Assembly (NCBI GenBank): GCA_903896505.1
Contig: CAITXU010000157.1
Coordinates: forward strand, 1 to 53,818
Origin: an uncultured Verrucomicrobiota bacterium
GTDB taxonomy: Bacteria; Verrucomicrobiota; Verrucomicrobiia; Limisphaerales; UBA9464
DNA length: 53,818 nt
Direction of reading: 5' to 3'
The notes beneath the pieces are model-generated. The model did not search any database. It was not told the DNA's origin and was given only the letters and a program-made list of their open reading frames with translations. The stretch's first letter is position 1, and each line of letters opens with the position of its first letter. Shown piece by piece: positions 44,415-52,997 of the stretch. Position numbers and translations under genes: made by a program.

Positions 44415-46235
44415 TCAAAAAGGGAGGTTTCCAGCCAGAACCAGAAGTGCCGTGTCGTCGGCCGGCTCTCCTGCGTTTTCAAATTCACCGAGCATTTCCA
44501 CAATCTTACGGCGGGTGATATCGATCGGTTCCCCGCTCAGGGCGGCATTTCGGAGCAGAACCTTGATCGGTTCGAGGCCCAAAAGCTCACCATCCCGGTT
44601 GCGCGCTTCGATCAGTCCGTCGGTGAACAACAGGGCGCGGCCCCCGCTATACGAGCGGGTTTCCTCGGAGGGTTCGGAATCCTCCACGATGCCCAAGGGC
44701 GGCCCCCCTGCCCGGACTTCAATGACTTCGCCCTGATCAGTGGCGAGGAGCATGGGCGGATGGCCGGCTCCGGAAACCCGGATTTCAGCCCGGCCCACGT
44801 CGATATAGGCCAACTGGGCGGTAATGAACATTTCCGCTGCATCCAACTCGCTGAAGAGGTTTTGGTTTAACCAGGCCAGGAAACGGCCCGGATGGGGCGC
44901 CAGGTCGCGGCGGGAACGGACCAAGCTTCTGAACATGAGAGCGAACAACGCGGCGGGTAGTCCCTTGCCCATCACGTCACTCATGATCAGCAAAAGATTG
45001 CCGTCTTCAGTCACGAGGGCATCGTAGTAATCTCCACCAATCTGTCGGGCGCTTCGGCAAAACCCGGCGAGAGAGGCTCCCGGCAATAGTGGAAGTTTTT
45101 GCGGGAGCAACATCCGCTGGATGTTGGCGGCAATCTCAAAGTCGCGGGCATCCACTCGAGCCCGCAGTTGTTCCTCCAGAATCCTTTGACTGAGAATTCG
45201 AATACCAAGGAAATCGGCAATGGTCTGGATGACACTGACCTGGCCGTCTTCGAAGGCGGCGGTGAAGTCCTTTCGACCGATGGTAAACACGCCCACCAGC
45301 GTGTCGTTGACGAAGAGCGGGTGGGAGAAACCACCGCCGCGACCAAACCCCGCCAGCGGATCATCGGATGCCAACGGTGCCTGAGCATCAAACCAAACGT
45401 CACTCCGTTGAACGATGGCCCGGCACTCTGCGCCACTCGACGTGAGGGGAATGGATTCCGACGGGCGCAAACCGGTGGTAACGTCGAGCTCAGAGGTCAC
45501 GGAAAGCACCAATTGGGTTGCCTCGCGGTCGACCAACCGAAGAACAAACCAATCGGCACCCGTCATCGTCAGCAATTGGCGCAACCAGCGCTGAATGAAT
45601 TCATTGGAGCCGGCCTCCCCCTGCAACTCCGCGCTGAATCGAAAAATCGCGGCGAGACTTTCATAAGCCGATGCCAGTTCTTCGGTCATCGCCTCCAGCA
45701 TCTGACGGGCTTCGATGGATTCAGTGGACTCCGACTCCCCGGAGGGAGAGATCAGAGCGGAATTGGGGGTCGGAGCCGGAGCCGGGGTCGGATCAGCTGG
45801 GGATGGCGATGGTGGGTTGCGCCGCTTTCTGAGAATCAACTGGTTTTCGTCGGGTCCGCGCAAATATTTGGCCTCGTCGGTCAGTGCCTGGATGATGAAC
45901 AGGCCGCGACCCGATTCCGAATCATCCGGGGGCAATTCTGCATTTTCCGGAAAATCAAATCCTCCGGTCCGGTCAACCACATGAGCTTCGACCAGTTCCA
46001 CGGTCACCAGCAAACGGAGGCCCACCCCGCGTTCCTTACGTTCGGGCAGGGCGTGGGTCACCGCATTATTGGCGGCTTCCACCAGAACCAATTCCCACCC
46101 TCCGACCTCGTCCTCACCCAGTCCGGCTTGCTCCAGGAAGGTGCGGGCTTGAAGGCTTGCGGCACGCACTGACTCATAGTCGCATTCCACATCCATGACG
46201 TGGGTTCGAACAGGAATGACGCGCACAGGTTCCAT
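44415..46235 (-). CDS. RsbW-like kinase + GAF + PP2C phosphatase in one protein
   Basis: A 606-residue cytoplasmic regulator. Residues 15-140 are a GHKL ATPase of the RsbW/SpoIIAB type: N-box ELVLVEAANNAVTH (Asn 56/57), VVDRTGG and SGRGLFIIQ. A Pro/Ser linker follows (141-170). A GAF-like sensory domain occupies about 195-350. A PP2C/SpoIIE phosphatase occupies 370-606, with GGDYYD (Asp 402), SDVMGKG (Asp 420), FTDGLIE (Asp 539) and ADDTALL (Asp 593/594). It can in principle both phosphorylate and dephosphorylate STAS proteins. Candidate targets are the STAS protein 3 nt upstream and the STAS-fused transferase at 32795. Confidence 0.92.
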   Translation of the reverse strand: MEPVRVIPVRTHVMDVECDYESVRAASLQARTFLEQAGLGEDEVGGWELVLVEAANNAVTHALPERKERGVGLRLLVTVELVEAHVVDRTGGFDFPENAELPPDDSESGRGLFIIQALTDEAKYLRGPDENQLILRKRRNPPSPSPADPTPAPAPTPNSALISPSGESESTESIEARQMLEAMTEELASAYESLAAIFRFSAELQGEAGSNEFIQRWLRQLLTMTGADWFVLRLVDREATQLVLSVTSELDVTTGLRPSESIPLTSSGAECRAIVQRSDVWFDAQAPLASDDPLAGFGRGGGFSHPLFVNDTLVGVFTIGRKDFTAAFEDGQVSVIQTIADFLGIRILSQRILEEQLRARVDARDFEIAANIQRMLLPQKLPLLPGASLAGFCRSARQIGGDYYDALVTEDGNLLLIMSDVMGKGLPAALFALMFRSLVRSRRDLAPHPGRFLAWLNQNLFSELDAAEMFITAQLAYIDVGRAEIRVSGAGHPPMLLATDQGEVIEVRAGGPPLGIVEDSEPSEETRSYSGGRALLFTDGLIEARNRDGELLGLEPIKVLLRNAALSGEPIDITRRKIVEMLGEFENAGEPADDTALLVLAGNLPF

Positions 46236-46238
46236 GAA

Positions 46239-46541
46239 CTAGATTTTAACCACTTCAAAAAGCCGGTTGAGACGGGTGACCTCGAACACCTGCTCCACCG
46301 CATGAATGGGGTTCAACACCCGGACATGGCCGCCCCGCGCGAGCATCAGCTTGTGAATCGCAATCAGGGCACCGAGGCCGCTGCTGTCGACAAACCGCGT
46401 TTTCGACAAATCGATGTCCACACCGGTCACCTCCGAGGTCACCGCGCCGCGGACTCCATCGCGAACCGACGCAGCATTGGTGGCGTTGAGCTCCTGTAAG
46501 CCCGTCACCACGAGGACTCCTGGGGAATGGTGCAGTTTCAT
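46239..46541 (-). CDS. STAS-domain protein (anti-sigma-factor antagonist type)
   Basis: A 100-residue SpoIIAA/RsbV-like protein with the phosphorylation motif FVDSSGLGAL (Ser 53/54) and the hydrophobic strand pattern VDIDLSKTRF. It would be the substrate of the kinase and phosphatase domains of the next gene. It starts by ATGA overlap with the left-handed-helix protein and is followed after 3 nt by the kinase/phosphatase gene. Confidence 0.92.
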   Translation of the reverse strand: MKLHHSPGVLVVTGLQELNATNAASVRDGVRGAVTSEVTGVDIDLSKTRFVDSSGLGALIAIHKLMLARGGHVRVLNPIHAVEQVFEVTRLNRLFEVVKI

Positions 46542-47293
46542 GGGATGGGCAGGCGATGTCGCCACTGTTTCCAAAGGCGGGTCAGGGAAAATTTTGGCGC
46601 TGCGGCCTCGCTCAGGAGAAAACGATCCTGCACCTCGGTGAGCGAGCCGGTATCGAGTTGAAGCAAGTCCCGACCCCAGGCGAACGAGCGCCGAAGTTCG
46701 GTAAACGACCCCGCGTAGGTTCCAGGTCCAACAATGCTTTCGACCACTTCAGAGCCATCGTCGAGGTAGCTGTCGTCCTCCACCACAGCCTGTGGGCCGA
46801 CCACCGACCCCGGTCCAATAAAGACGTTATCACCAATCCACAACGGCCCCGTCAGCCGCGCGTCCGGCGCCAGGCGGGTCCTCAGGCCCACAAATACCCC
46901 GGGCCGTAATTCCCGCATTCCCACCCGTTGTCGCGCCATCCGTTCCAGCAGTGCCATCTGGGCATCGAACCAGACGGGATAGCTGGCCCACAGAGCGAGA
47001 TCGGGGGCCTGAGGCAGGCTATCGAGGATAAATCGTCGGGCACCGGCAAAATCCCGCTCATCAGGTCCTGTGATCTTCAGTCCCCAAACTTCGCCCGCAC
47101 CCACCGCCCGCAAGACCTCAGCGGTTCGCTCACCCGCCTGGAGGCAAATCTGTTTGGCCCCTTCGCCGGAAAGTCCCGAAAGGGTGTGTGCGAGGGCGGT
47201 CTGTCCCAGGAAGGGACTCAGAACGAGCGGGCGTTTCCGCGAGAGGGCGGGAACGCCGACAACCGCGACAGGACATTGGAGGATGACTTTCAC
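46538..47293 (-). CDS. Left-handed beta-helix protein related to NDP-sugar pyrophosphorylases
   Basis: A 251-residue protein starting at GTG 47293 (VKVILQCPVAV), 4 nt after the sugar transferase stop. The N-terminal half resembles a nucleotidyltransferase fold but lacks the G-x-G-T-R-x-x-P motif needed for catalysis. The second half has hexapeptide-like turns (LAPDARLTGPLWIGDNVFIGPGS, VVEDDSYLDDGSEV), i.e. a left-handed beta-helix. It could be a degraded pyrophosphorylase that still binds sugars, or a scaffold. Confidence 0.65.
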   Translation of the reverse strand: MKVILQCPVAVVGVPALSRKRPLVLSPFLGQTALAHTLSGLSGEGAKQICLQAGERTAEVLRAVGAGEVWGLKITGPDERDFAGARRFILDSLPQAPDLALWASYPVWFDAQMALLERMARQRVGMRELRPGVFVGLRTRLAPDARLTGPLWIGDNVFIGPGSVVGPQAVVEDDSYLDDGSEVVESIVGPGTYAGSFTELRRSFAWGRDLLQLDTGSLTEVQDRFLLSEAAAPKFSLTRLWKQWRHRLPIP

Positions 47294-47297
47294 GCGA

Positions 47298-48050
47298 TCA
47301 CATGCCCTTGCCAAAAAGAATGGCGGGAACCGTTTTGGTCAACAGCCACAAGTCCTTCCAGATGCTCTGGCTTTCGATGTAAAGGACGTCGAGGCTGACC
47401 TGTTCCGGAAAATCGATGGCATTCCGGTCTCCAATCTCAAAAATGCCCCCCTTGCGCTCGCCCACCTGCCAGATGCAGGTGATTCCGGGTTTGACCAGCA
47501 GCCGCCGCCGGTCGGCCGGTGAATAGAGAGCCACCTCCCGGGGGATGGGGGGACGCGGACCCACCAGCGACATATCGCCGATCAGCACGTTCCAGAACTG
47601 GGGCAATTCATCGAGGGAACTCTTGCGGATAAAACGTCCCACGCGGGTCACCCGGGGGTCGTTCTTCATTTTAAAGGTCACGCCCGACGATTTTTCGTTC
47701 TGTGCCAACAATTGCTGCAATCGGGCTTCGGCATCGACCACCATGGAGCGAAACTTCAGCATCTTGAATTCACGTCCGTTGAGCCCGACGCGCGTCTGGC
47801 GGAAAAGCATGGGGCCTCCATCGAGTTTCACCAGAATGCCCAAAGCCACAAGAACTGGCGATAGGAGCACCAACGCCACAATGCTCACCACGATGTCCAG
47901 CACCCGTTTGATGAAAAAGGTGGTGCCCACCACGGCGCTCCAGCTCAAGCGCTTCCAGCGGACGGTCGCATTCAGGCGGGCACGCCCCAGAGGTGTCTGG
48001 GCCTGCAACAGCCGGTTGGCGGCTTTCTCCGTGATATCTTCGCGACTCAT
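47298..48050 (-). CDS. Polyprenyl-phosphate sugar-1-phosphate transferase (EPS initiating)
   Basis: A 250-residue bacterial sugar transferase that loads the first sugar-1-phosphate on undecaprenyl phosphate. It has one membrane helix near residue 50 (FIKRVLDIVVSIVALVLLSPVL), then FRQTRVGLNGREFKMLKFRSM, SLDELPQFWNVLIGDMSLVGPRP and PGITCIWQV. It lacks the extra N-terminal helices of WbaP/WcaJ and so is the minimal type. ATGA overlap with the kinase-like gene. Confidence 0.93.
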   Translation of the reverse strand: MSREDITEKAANRLLQAQTPLGRARLNATVRWKRLSWSAVVGTTFFIKRVLDIVVSIVALVLLSPVLVALGILVKLDGGPMLFRQTRVGLNGREFKMLKFRSMVVDAEARLQQLLAQNEKSSGVTFKMKNDPRVTRVGRFIRKSSLDELPQFWNVLIGDMSLVGPRPPIPREVALYSPADRRRLLVKPGITCIWQVGERKGGIFEIGDRNAIDFPEQVSLDVLYIESQSIWKDLWLLTKTVPAILFGKGM

Positions 48051-48673
48051 GAACGAACTTTTGGACCGGATAAAAGTTGTCGGCACCGGTTCACCAGGTC
48101 CGGCATCCTGCTTGTCACTTCGTCGGTGTGCACAATCAGATCGGCCCGCACCGCCTGACCGCTGATGTATCGCCGATGCATGGGGGACACCTGGTGAGCG
48201 AATTGATGACGGATCGATTCCGGGGACCTGTTGCGTTCATGTTGATCCCGTTCGAGGCGACGGGCAAGCCGTGTTTCCTCCTCGCATTCCACAAACACGC
48301 TGAACCCCCACATTTCCCGCAATTCCCGTCGGCGCAGGAGCCAAAGCCCGTCCAACACCACCAGCGGACGGGGAACCCATCGACGAACACTCCCCGAACG
48401 AGTGTGGCTTCCGAAATCATAGACCGGAATCTCAACCGATAAACCTGCCTTCAACTGGGAGAGCACCCGGCGAAAGAGAGCCCAGTCGATGGCCCCGGGG
48501 CGGTCAAAATTGGTTTTCTCCCTCTCCTCGACCTCCAAATGCGACAAATCCCGATAGAAATCGTCGAGTGCCATGCGCCCGGCCATTCCGTTGAGCCCCT
48601 CCACCAGGCGGTCTGCAAGCCAGGTCTTGCCTGAACCGCTTCCGCCAACCACGGCAATCAATTGGGCCTTCAT
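48047..48673 (-). CDS. Uridine-kinase-like P-loop protein
   Basis: A 208-residue kinase of the uridine/phosphoribulokinase-like group. GGSGSGKTW is the Walker A motif, MALDDFYRDLSHL a substrate-binding acidic stretch, and VLDGLWLLRRRELREM the second acidic motif. It could make a sugar phosphate or nucleotide for the operon, or salvage UMP. It starts 1 nt after the first gene. Confidence 0.8.
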   Translation of the reverse strand: MKAQLIAVVGGSGSGKTWLADRLVEGLNGMAGRMALDDFYRDLSHLEVEEREKTNFDRPGAIDWALFRRVLSQLKAGLSVEIPVYDFGSHTRSGSVRRWVPRPLVVLDGLWLLRRRELREMWGFSVFVECEEETRLARRLERDQHERNRSPESIRHQFAHQVSPMHRRYISGQAVRADLIVHTDEVTSRMPDLVNRCRQLLSGPKVRS

Positions 48674-48674
48674 C

Positions 48675-49874
48675 TCAAGCAACCTTGGAACTCCGTTCGT
48701 CCACCACCCGGGCAAACATGGACTCCAAATCACCGATATAACCATCGAAGTCATAGCGTTCGGAAACAAACTTCAGCCCGTTCTCCCCCAAGCGCCGGGC
48801 GAGGGGTTTGTCCTGGAGCAGTTGGTCTATCCGAGCCGCATATTGGTCCACGTCGCTCCACGGCACCAGAAAGCCGGTCTGACCATCTGTCAGCCAGTCC
48901 CGAATACCTCCGGCATCGAAGGCTACCACCGGCAGGGCATATCGCATCACTTCGAGCCCGATGGTAGCGATTGGCTCAGGCCAGACCGAACTGATGGCAA
49001 CCACGGAGCATTCCCGGTAGTACCCCTTGAGTTCCTCCTGGGGAATGAATCCCTTAAACGTCACCCGGTCACTGAGCCCAAGGTCCTTGCTGAGCGCCTC
49101 GCAGGTGGCTTTGTGGTTTCCGTCACCCAAAATGACGCACTCAAACGGGGTCTTCAACCGCGCCAATGCCCGAAGCAGGAGGTCCACTCCCTTGCCGCGG
49201 ATGATTTGCCCCGCATACAGGATCAGGTTCCGGTCACTAAAACTGCTACGGAGATTGGGGTCTCCCATCCGTGGAACCGGAGCGTGAATCTCTATACGGC
49301 TGGCATCAAAGCCGTTGTTCAACAACTCGTCCCGCATGTAGTTGGTCACCACCACCATTCGGTTGAACCGTTGATTGAGAGCCACCTCCCGACGTTTTTC
49401 TGTGTAACTGACCCATTTCAGTGGAAATCCGCCGTCCCGGTTCTTAACGACGGACGCAAGACACGGGAAGATGCAGTGAAGCCCCACCGGACGGGTACAA
49501 ATGCGACGGCTGAAATAGTCGTACTTGTAGCTCCGCATGCAGTAGATGTCGTGATCATGCACCATTCGGACCAATGGGACACCCCGATTCACGAGCGCCT
49601 CAATCACCGCCAAATCGGCCATTTTGTGGACATAAACCACGTCGGGCCGGAATTCAGTCAATGCCCGCGCAGCGGCTGCTGCCGTATCGGTGGCCCCGAC
49701 CGGGAATCGATGGGGAAAGGTCGCCTCCCAACCGGATTCGTTTTTTCCAGTGGAGGGTCCGTGCAACAGGCCCAGGACATGCCCGCGTCGACCAAGCTCC
49801 GACGCAGTGATGAAGGCGTTGGCCTCCGCGCCCGCCAATGCCCCAAAGCGCTCATGAACATACAAGATGCGCAT
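48675..49874 (-). CDS. Glycosyltransferase, GT4 family (first gene of the EPS operon)
   Basis: A 399-residue GT-B enzyme with ILYVHERFGALAGAEANAFI at the N-terminus and a donor half with LILYAGQIIRGKGVDLLLRA, FECVILGDG, and SVWPEPIATIGLEVMRYALP as the E-x7-E motif. It is the first of 21 leftward genes ending at 27437. Its start follows a 129-bp gap that holds a small dyad (49897-49915). Confidence 0.9.
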   Translation of the reverse strand: MRILYVHERFGALAGAEANAFITASELGRRGHVLGLLHGPSTGKNESGWEATFPHRFPVGATDTAAAAARALTEFRPDVVYVHKMADLAVIEALVNRGVPLVRMVHDHDIYCMRSYKYDYFSRRICTRPVGLHCIFPCLASVVKNRDGGFPLKWVSYTEKRREVALNQRFNRMVVVTNYMRDELLNNGFDASRIEIHAPVPRMGDPNLRSSFSDRNLILYAGQIIRGKGVDLLLRALARLKTPFECVILGDGNHKATCEALSKDLGLSDRVTFKGFIPQEELKGYYRECSVVAISSVWPEPIATIGLEVMRYALPVVAFDAGGIRDWLTDGQTGFLVPWSDVDQYAARIDQLLQDKPLARRLGENGLKFVSERYDFDGYIGDLESMFARVVDERSSKVA

Positions 49875-49896
49875 AAGGCTTATGGAAGCAGTTTTC

Positions 49897-49915
49897 CGTG
49901 GAAATTAAAACCACG
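49897..49915. promoter_or_regulatory. Possible operator upstream of the EPS operon
   Basis: CGTGG-AAATTAAAA-CCACG is a 5-bp dyad with an AT-rich centre, 23-41 nt upstream of the first EPS gene in the only sizeable gap before the operon. It could be a protein-binding site or part of the promoter. No clear -35/-10 pair was found. Confidence 0.25.
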
Positions 49916-50003
49916 AATACGCCTTTAATTCAGGATTTCTCCCATTCAAACCTCATCCCCAAGCCACCTCGGTTCACCCTCAGGATGTCGTGACCGGGCG
50001 GAA

Positions 50004-51281
50004 TTAATTCCCGTTCACCGCCGAATAAATGACGCCTTTGAGGCCGGTCTCGAGATTGAAATTGTAGGGCATGGTTTGTTCCATGGTGATCACCACCAAA
50101 TCATCCTTCGGCGAGGCCCAATAATGGGTGCTGGCAGCACCGCCCCATCCCCATTCGCCGACGGGCGCGGCCGGGTCCCACTTGTCCGAATGCTCCACCC
50201 GCACATTGAAGCCGAGCCCGAAGCCGAGCCCGTACCGGAGCTCCTCACCAAATCGAATGGGCAGGATGGAAGCGGGCAAATCGTTGTGGGTCATGAGGTC
50301 AACGGTGGCGGGCTTCAACAAGCGGACACCGCCGAGCTCACCGCGATTCCGGATGAGGCTAAGGAATCGAAGATAGTCCCGGGTGGTCGACACCAATCCG
50401 CCGCCGCCTGAGAAAAACTTTGGCTTTTTCAAGTACACGCTGGCACCCGGACCGTCTTGGAGGGTCAGGCCCCCCTTTTCGTCGTAGTGATACAGCGCAG
50501 CAAACCGGGTCGCCTTTTCCGATGGAACAAAAAAGCCGGTGTCCTTCAGGTCCAGCGGACTGAAGATTCGTTGTTCGAGGAAAACATCAAAGGTCTGCCC
50601 CGAGGCCACTTCCACGATTCGTCCGAGCACATCAATGCCCACACTATATTGCCAGGCGGTACCGGGCTCGAAATGCAGGGGAATCCGACCCAGAGCCGCA
50701 CAGGTGGTCTGAAGGTCGATGTCGCGGTTCAGGATTTTTGCCGCCTGATAGGCCTTGTCGACGGCCGTTGTCCCCCCGCCGTAGCCGAGCCCGGCCGTGT
50801 GGAGGAGTAAATCGCGGACAGTCGGTTCTCTCTTGGCCGGATGATTTCCGAACGGTCCGGAAACCTGGATGCCCTTGAACTCGGGAATATATCTCGAAAT
50901 CGGGTCTTCCAGGCCGATTTTCCCCTCCTCCATCAACATCAGGACGGCAGCGGACGTAAAGGCCTTGGACATGGAATAAATCCGGAAGATGGTGTCCTCC
51001 GTCATCGGCGAGGACGCTTCACGGTCGCGTTGGCCAAAGGCTTTGAAATAGGCCACCTGACCATGCCGGGCCACGGCCACGGTTGCCCCGGCCAGCTTGT
51101 TGCTGGCGATCCATCCCGAAACCAGCCCGTCGATTTTACCTAGTTTTCCGGGGTCAAGACCGACCTTCTCCGGGGAAACGACCGGTAATTCGGTGCGAAA
51201 CACAGCCATGGAATAGACGAGTGTGGCGGCCCATCCCAGACTGGACAACCAAAGCCGGTGGGAAAAGCGGGAGGTGATCAT
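50004..51281 (-). CDS. Serine beta-lactamase-like hydrolase (class C / esterase type)
   Basis: A 425-residue exported protein (hydrophobic LWLSSLGWAATLVYSMAV, about 10-27). It has the active-site SMSK (103-106) and a YSV in place of the Tyr-x-Asn triad near 215. The region GWGGAASTHYWASP stands where the KTG-type strand is expected, so it is probably a peptidase/esterase of the EstB group rather than a true beta-lactamase. The ATG at 51281 is used; the longer frame runs through the pgk promoter region. Divergent from pgk. Confidence 0.85.
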   Translation of the reverse strand: MITSRFSHRLWLSSLGWAATLVYSMAVFRTELPVVSPEKVGLDPGKLGKIDGLVSGWIASNKLAGATVAVARHGQVAYFKAFGQRDREASSPMTEDTIFRIYSMSKAFTSAAVLMLMEEGKIGLEDPISRYIPEFKGIQVSGPFGNHPAKREPTVRDLLLHTAGLGYGGGTTAVDKAYQAAKILNRDIDLQTTCAALGRIPLHFEPGTAWQYSVGIDVLGRIVEVASGQTFDVFLEQRIFSPLDLKDTGFFVPSEKATRFAALYHYDEKGGLTLQDGPGASVYLKKPKFFSGGGGLVSTTRDYLRFLSLIRNRGELGGVRLLKPATVDLMTHNDLPASILPIRFGEELRYGLGFGLGFNVRVEHSDKWDPAAPVGEWGWGGAASTHYWASPKDDLVVITMEQTMPYNFNLETGLKGVIYSAVNGN

Positions 51282-51381
51282 TCCGGAATCATTCCAAAGC
51301 GCTGAAGCTTGTCGAGAGCCGGATTGAAAATCGCCTTGGACTGACTCCCGCCGCCCGATAGCCTGCAAGCGAAACAATTTT

Positions 51382-52635
51382 ATGGCCAAGCTTTCCATCC
51401 GTGATCTCGATGTTACCGGTAAACGCGTCCTTGTACGTGTCGATTACAACGTGCCGACAGAGGAGAAGAATGGAGTGATCGTGATCAACGACATCACCCG
51501 TATCCGCGAAACGCTCCCGACATTGCAATTGTTGATCCAGAAGGGTGCCCGGACGGTGCTTGCGGCGCATTTGGGACGTCCCGATGGCAAGCGTGAACCC
51601 TCCCTGAGCCTGAAGCCGGTGGCGGAAAAGCTGGCGGAATTGCTCGGCAAACCGGTGGCCTTCGTCGACGACTGCGTCGGGCCAGCCGCTGAGGCGGCTG
51701 TAGCAGCTCTCACGAACGGCGGTGTCCTGCTCTTGGAAAACGTTCGTTACCATGCCGAAGAGGAGGACAACGACCCCGTATTCGCAGCCCAACTCGCCCG
51801 CCTGGCCGACGTGTATGTCAATGATGCCTTCGGTGCCGCCCATCGGGCACACGCCTCGACCAGTGGAGTCGGACGAATCCTGCAAGCCTGGGGACGTCCC
51901 ACCGCTGCGGGATTGCTAATGGAACGCGAATTGAAGTTTCTGGGTGATGAATTGGACCATCCCGCACGCCCGTTTGTCGTGATTCTGGGCGGAGCCAAAG
52001 TCTCGGACAAGATCAAGGTCATCGACCGCCTGCTCGACAAGGCAGACACCGTCCTCATTGGCGGAGCAATGGCCTATACCTTCAAGCTGGCCCACGGTGG
52101 AAAAACAGGCAAAAGCCTGGTGGAAAAAGACCATACCGGCACCGCTCTGGCCGCCGAGGAGAAGGCAAAAAGCCGAAAGGTTGCATTTCATCTTCCCACC
52201 GACACGGTCATCGCCACCCCAGTGGACTCCGGCAAGGTCAACAAGAAGGGTCGCCCGGTCTATGATCTCCAGAATCCCCGCGTCGTCGCTGGCGATATTC
52301 CAGACGATGCCGAAGGCTTCGACATTGGACCGGAGACTGCCAAGGCCTACGCAGCCATCATCGCCGGGGCGGGCACCGTTTTGTGGAATGGACCGATGGG
52401 GATGTTTGAGGATACGCGATTCGCAGAAGGAACCATCGCTGTGGCAAAGGCGCTCGCCGAAGCCACTGCCAAGCATGGGACCAAGTCCATCATCGGCGGC
52501 GGGGACAGCGTGAAGGCCGTCAACAAGGCCGGCTTGGACAGCCAGATGACCTTCATGAGCACCGGGGGCGGTGCCAGCCTGGAATTCCTCGAGGGAATTC
52601 CCCTGCCGGGATTGAGTGCGCTCGATAACAAATAA
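51382..52635 (+). CDS. pgk: Phosphoglycerate kinase
   Basis: A 417-residue glycolytic enzyme that makes ATP and 3-phosphoglycerate from 1,3-bisphosphoglycerate. RVLVRVDYNVP, HLGRPDG, NDAFGAAHRAHAS, ILGGAKVSDKI and the C-terminal IIGGGDSVKAV are all in place. No Shine-Dalgarno is obvious before the ATG at 51382. It stands divergent from the hydrolase gene, with about 100 bp shared as promoter space. Confidence 0.97.
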   Translation: MAKLSIRDLDVTGKRVLVRVDYNVPTEEKNGVIVINDITRIRETLPTLQLLIQKGARTVLAAHLGRPDGKREPSLSLKPVAEKLAELLGKPVAFVDDCVGPAAEAAVAALTNGGVLLLENVRYHAEEEDNDPVFAAQLARLADVYVNDAFGAAHRAHASTSGVGRILQAWGRPTAAGLLMERELKFLGDELDHPARPFVVILGGAKVSDKIKVIDRLLDKADTVLIGGAMAYTFKLAHGGKTGKSLVEKDHTGTALAAEEKAKSRKVAFHLPTDTVIATPVDSGKVNKKGRPVYDLQNPRVVAGDIPDDAEGFDIGPETAKAYAAIIAGAGTVLWNGPMGMFEDTRFAEGTIAVAKALAEATAKHGTKSIIGGGDSVKAVNKAGLDSQMTFMSTGGGASLEFLEGIPLPGLSALDNK

Positions 52636-52647
52636 TATCGTCCGGCC

Positions 52648-52983
52648 ATGTTCGTGAAGGGTCAGAAAGTGGTCTGCATCAATGATGAGTTTCCGTCTGC
52701 CGCATTGCTGTTGTACTCCCAATTGCCAAAGAAGGACTCGGTGTACACCGTCCGCTCGGTGTACATCGGTCGCGGGAATTATACCCGGGCTGAAAGTGGG
52801 CAAAGAGACGGGGAAATCGGCCTGCTTCTGGAGGAATTGCTGAATCCCCGCGACCCTTCACTCAAGAACAACCTCCAGGGCGAGCTTGGTTTCAATTCCG
52901 AACGGTTTGCCCCCTTGGTCCATGAGGAGGACGAAACGGAATGGGCGGAGACAAAGTCGGATGAAATCCTGTTGCCCGCGTAG
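52648..52983 (+). CDS. Small conserved protein of unknown function
   Basis: A 111-residue cytoplasmic protein, 12 nt after pgk and on the same strand. The pattern FVKGQKVVCINDEF, KKDSVYTVRSVYIG, LLLEELLNP and FNSERFAPL resembles a widespread small beta-rich family found in bacteria and phages with no known function. The acidic tail (HEEDETEWAETKSDE) is unusual. Confidence 0.7.
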   Translation: MFVKGQKVVCINDEFPSAALLLYSQLPKKDSVYTVRSVYIGRGNYTRAESGQRDGEIGLLLEELLNPRDPSLKNNLQGELGFNSERFAPLVHEEDETEWAETKSDEILLPA

Positions 52984-52997
52984 GCCTCCACGCCGGC

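Noticed and set aside
45099-46172. 357-residue rightward ORF
   Set aside because: Antisense to the kinase/phosphatase gene, whose motifs are complete.
50004-51281. True beta-lactamase (antibiotic resistance)
   Set aside because: SxxK is present but the Tyr-x-Asn and KTG elements are changed, which fits an esterase/peptidase of the same fold better.
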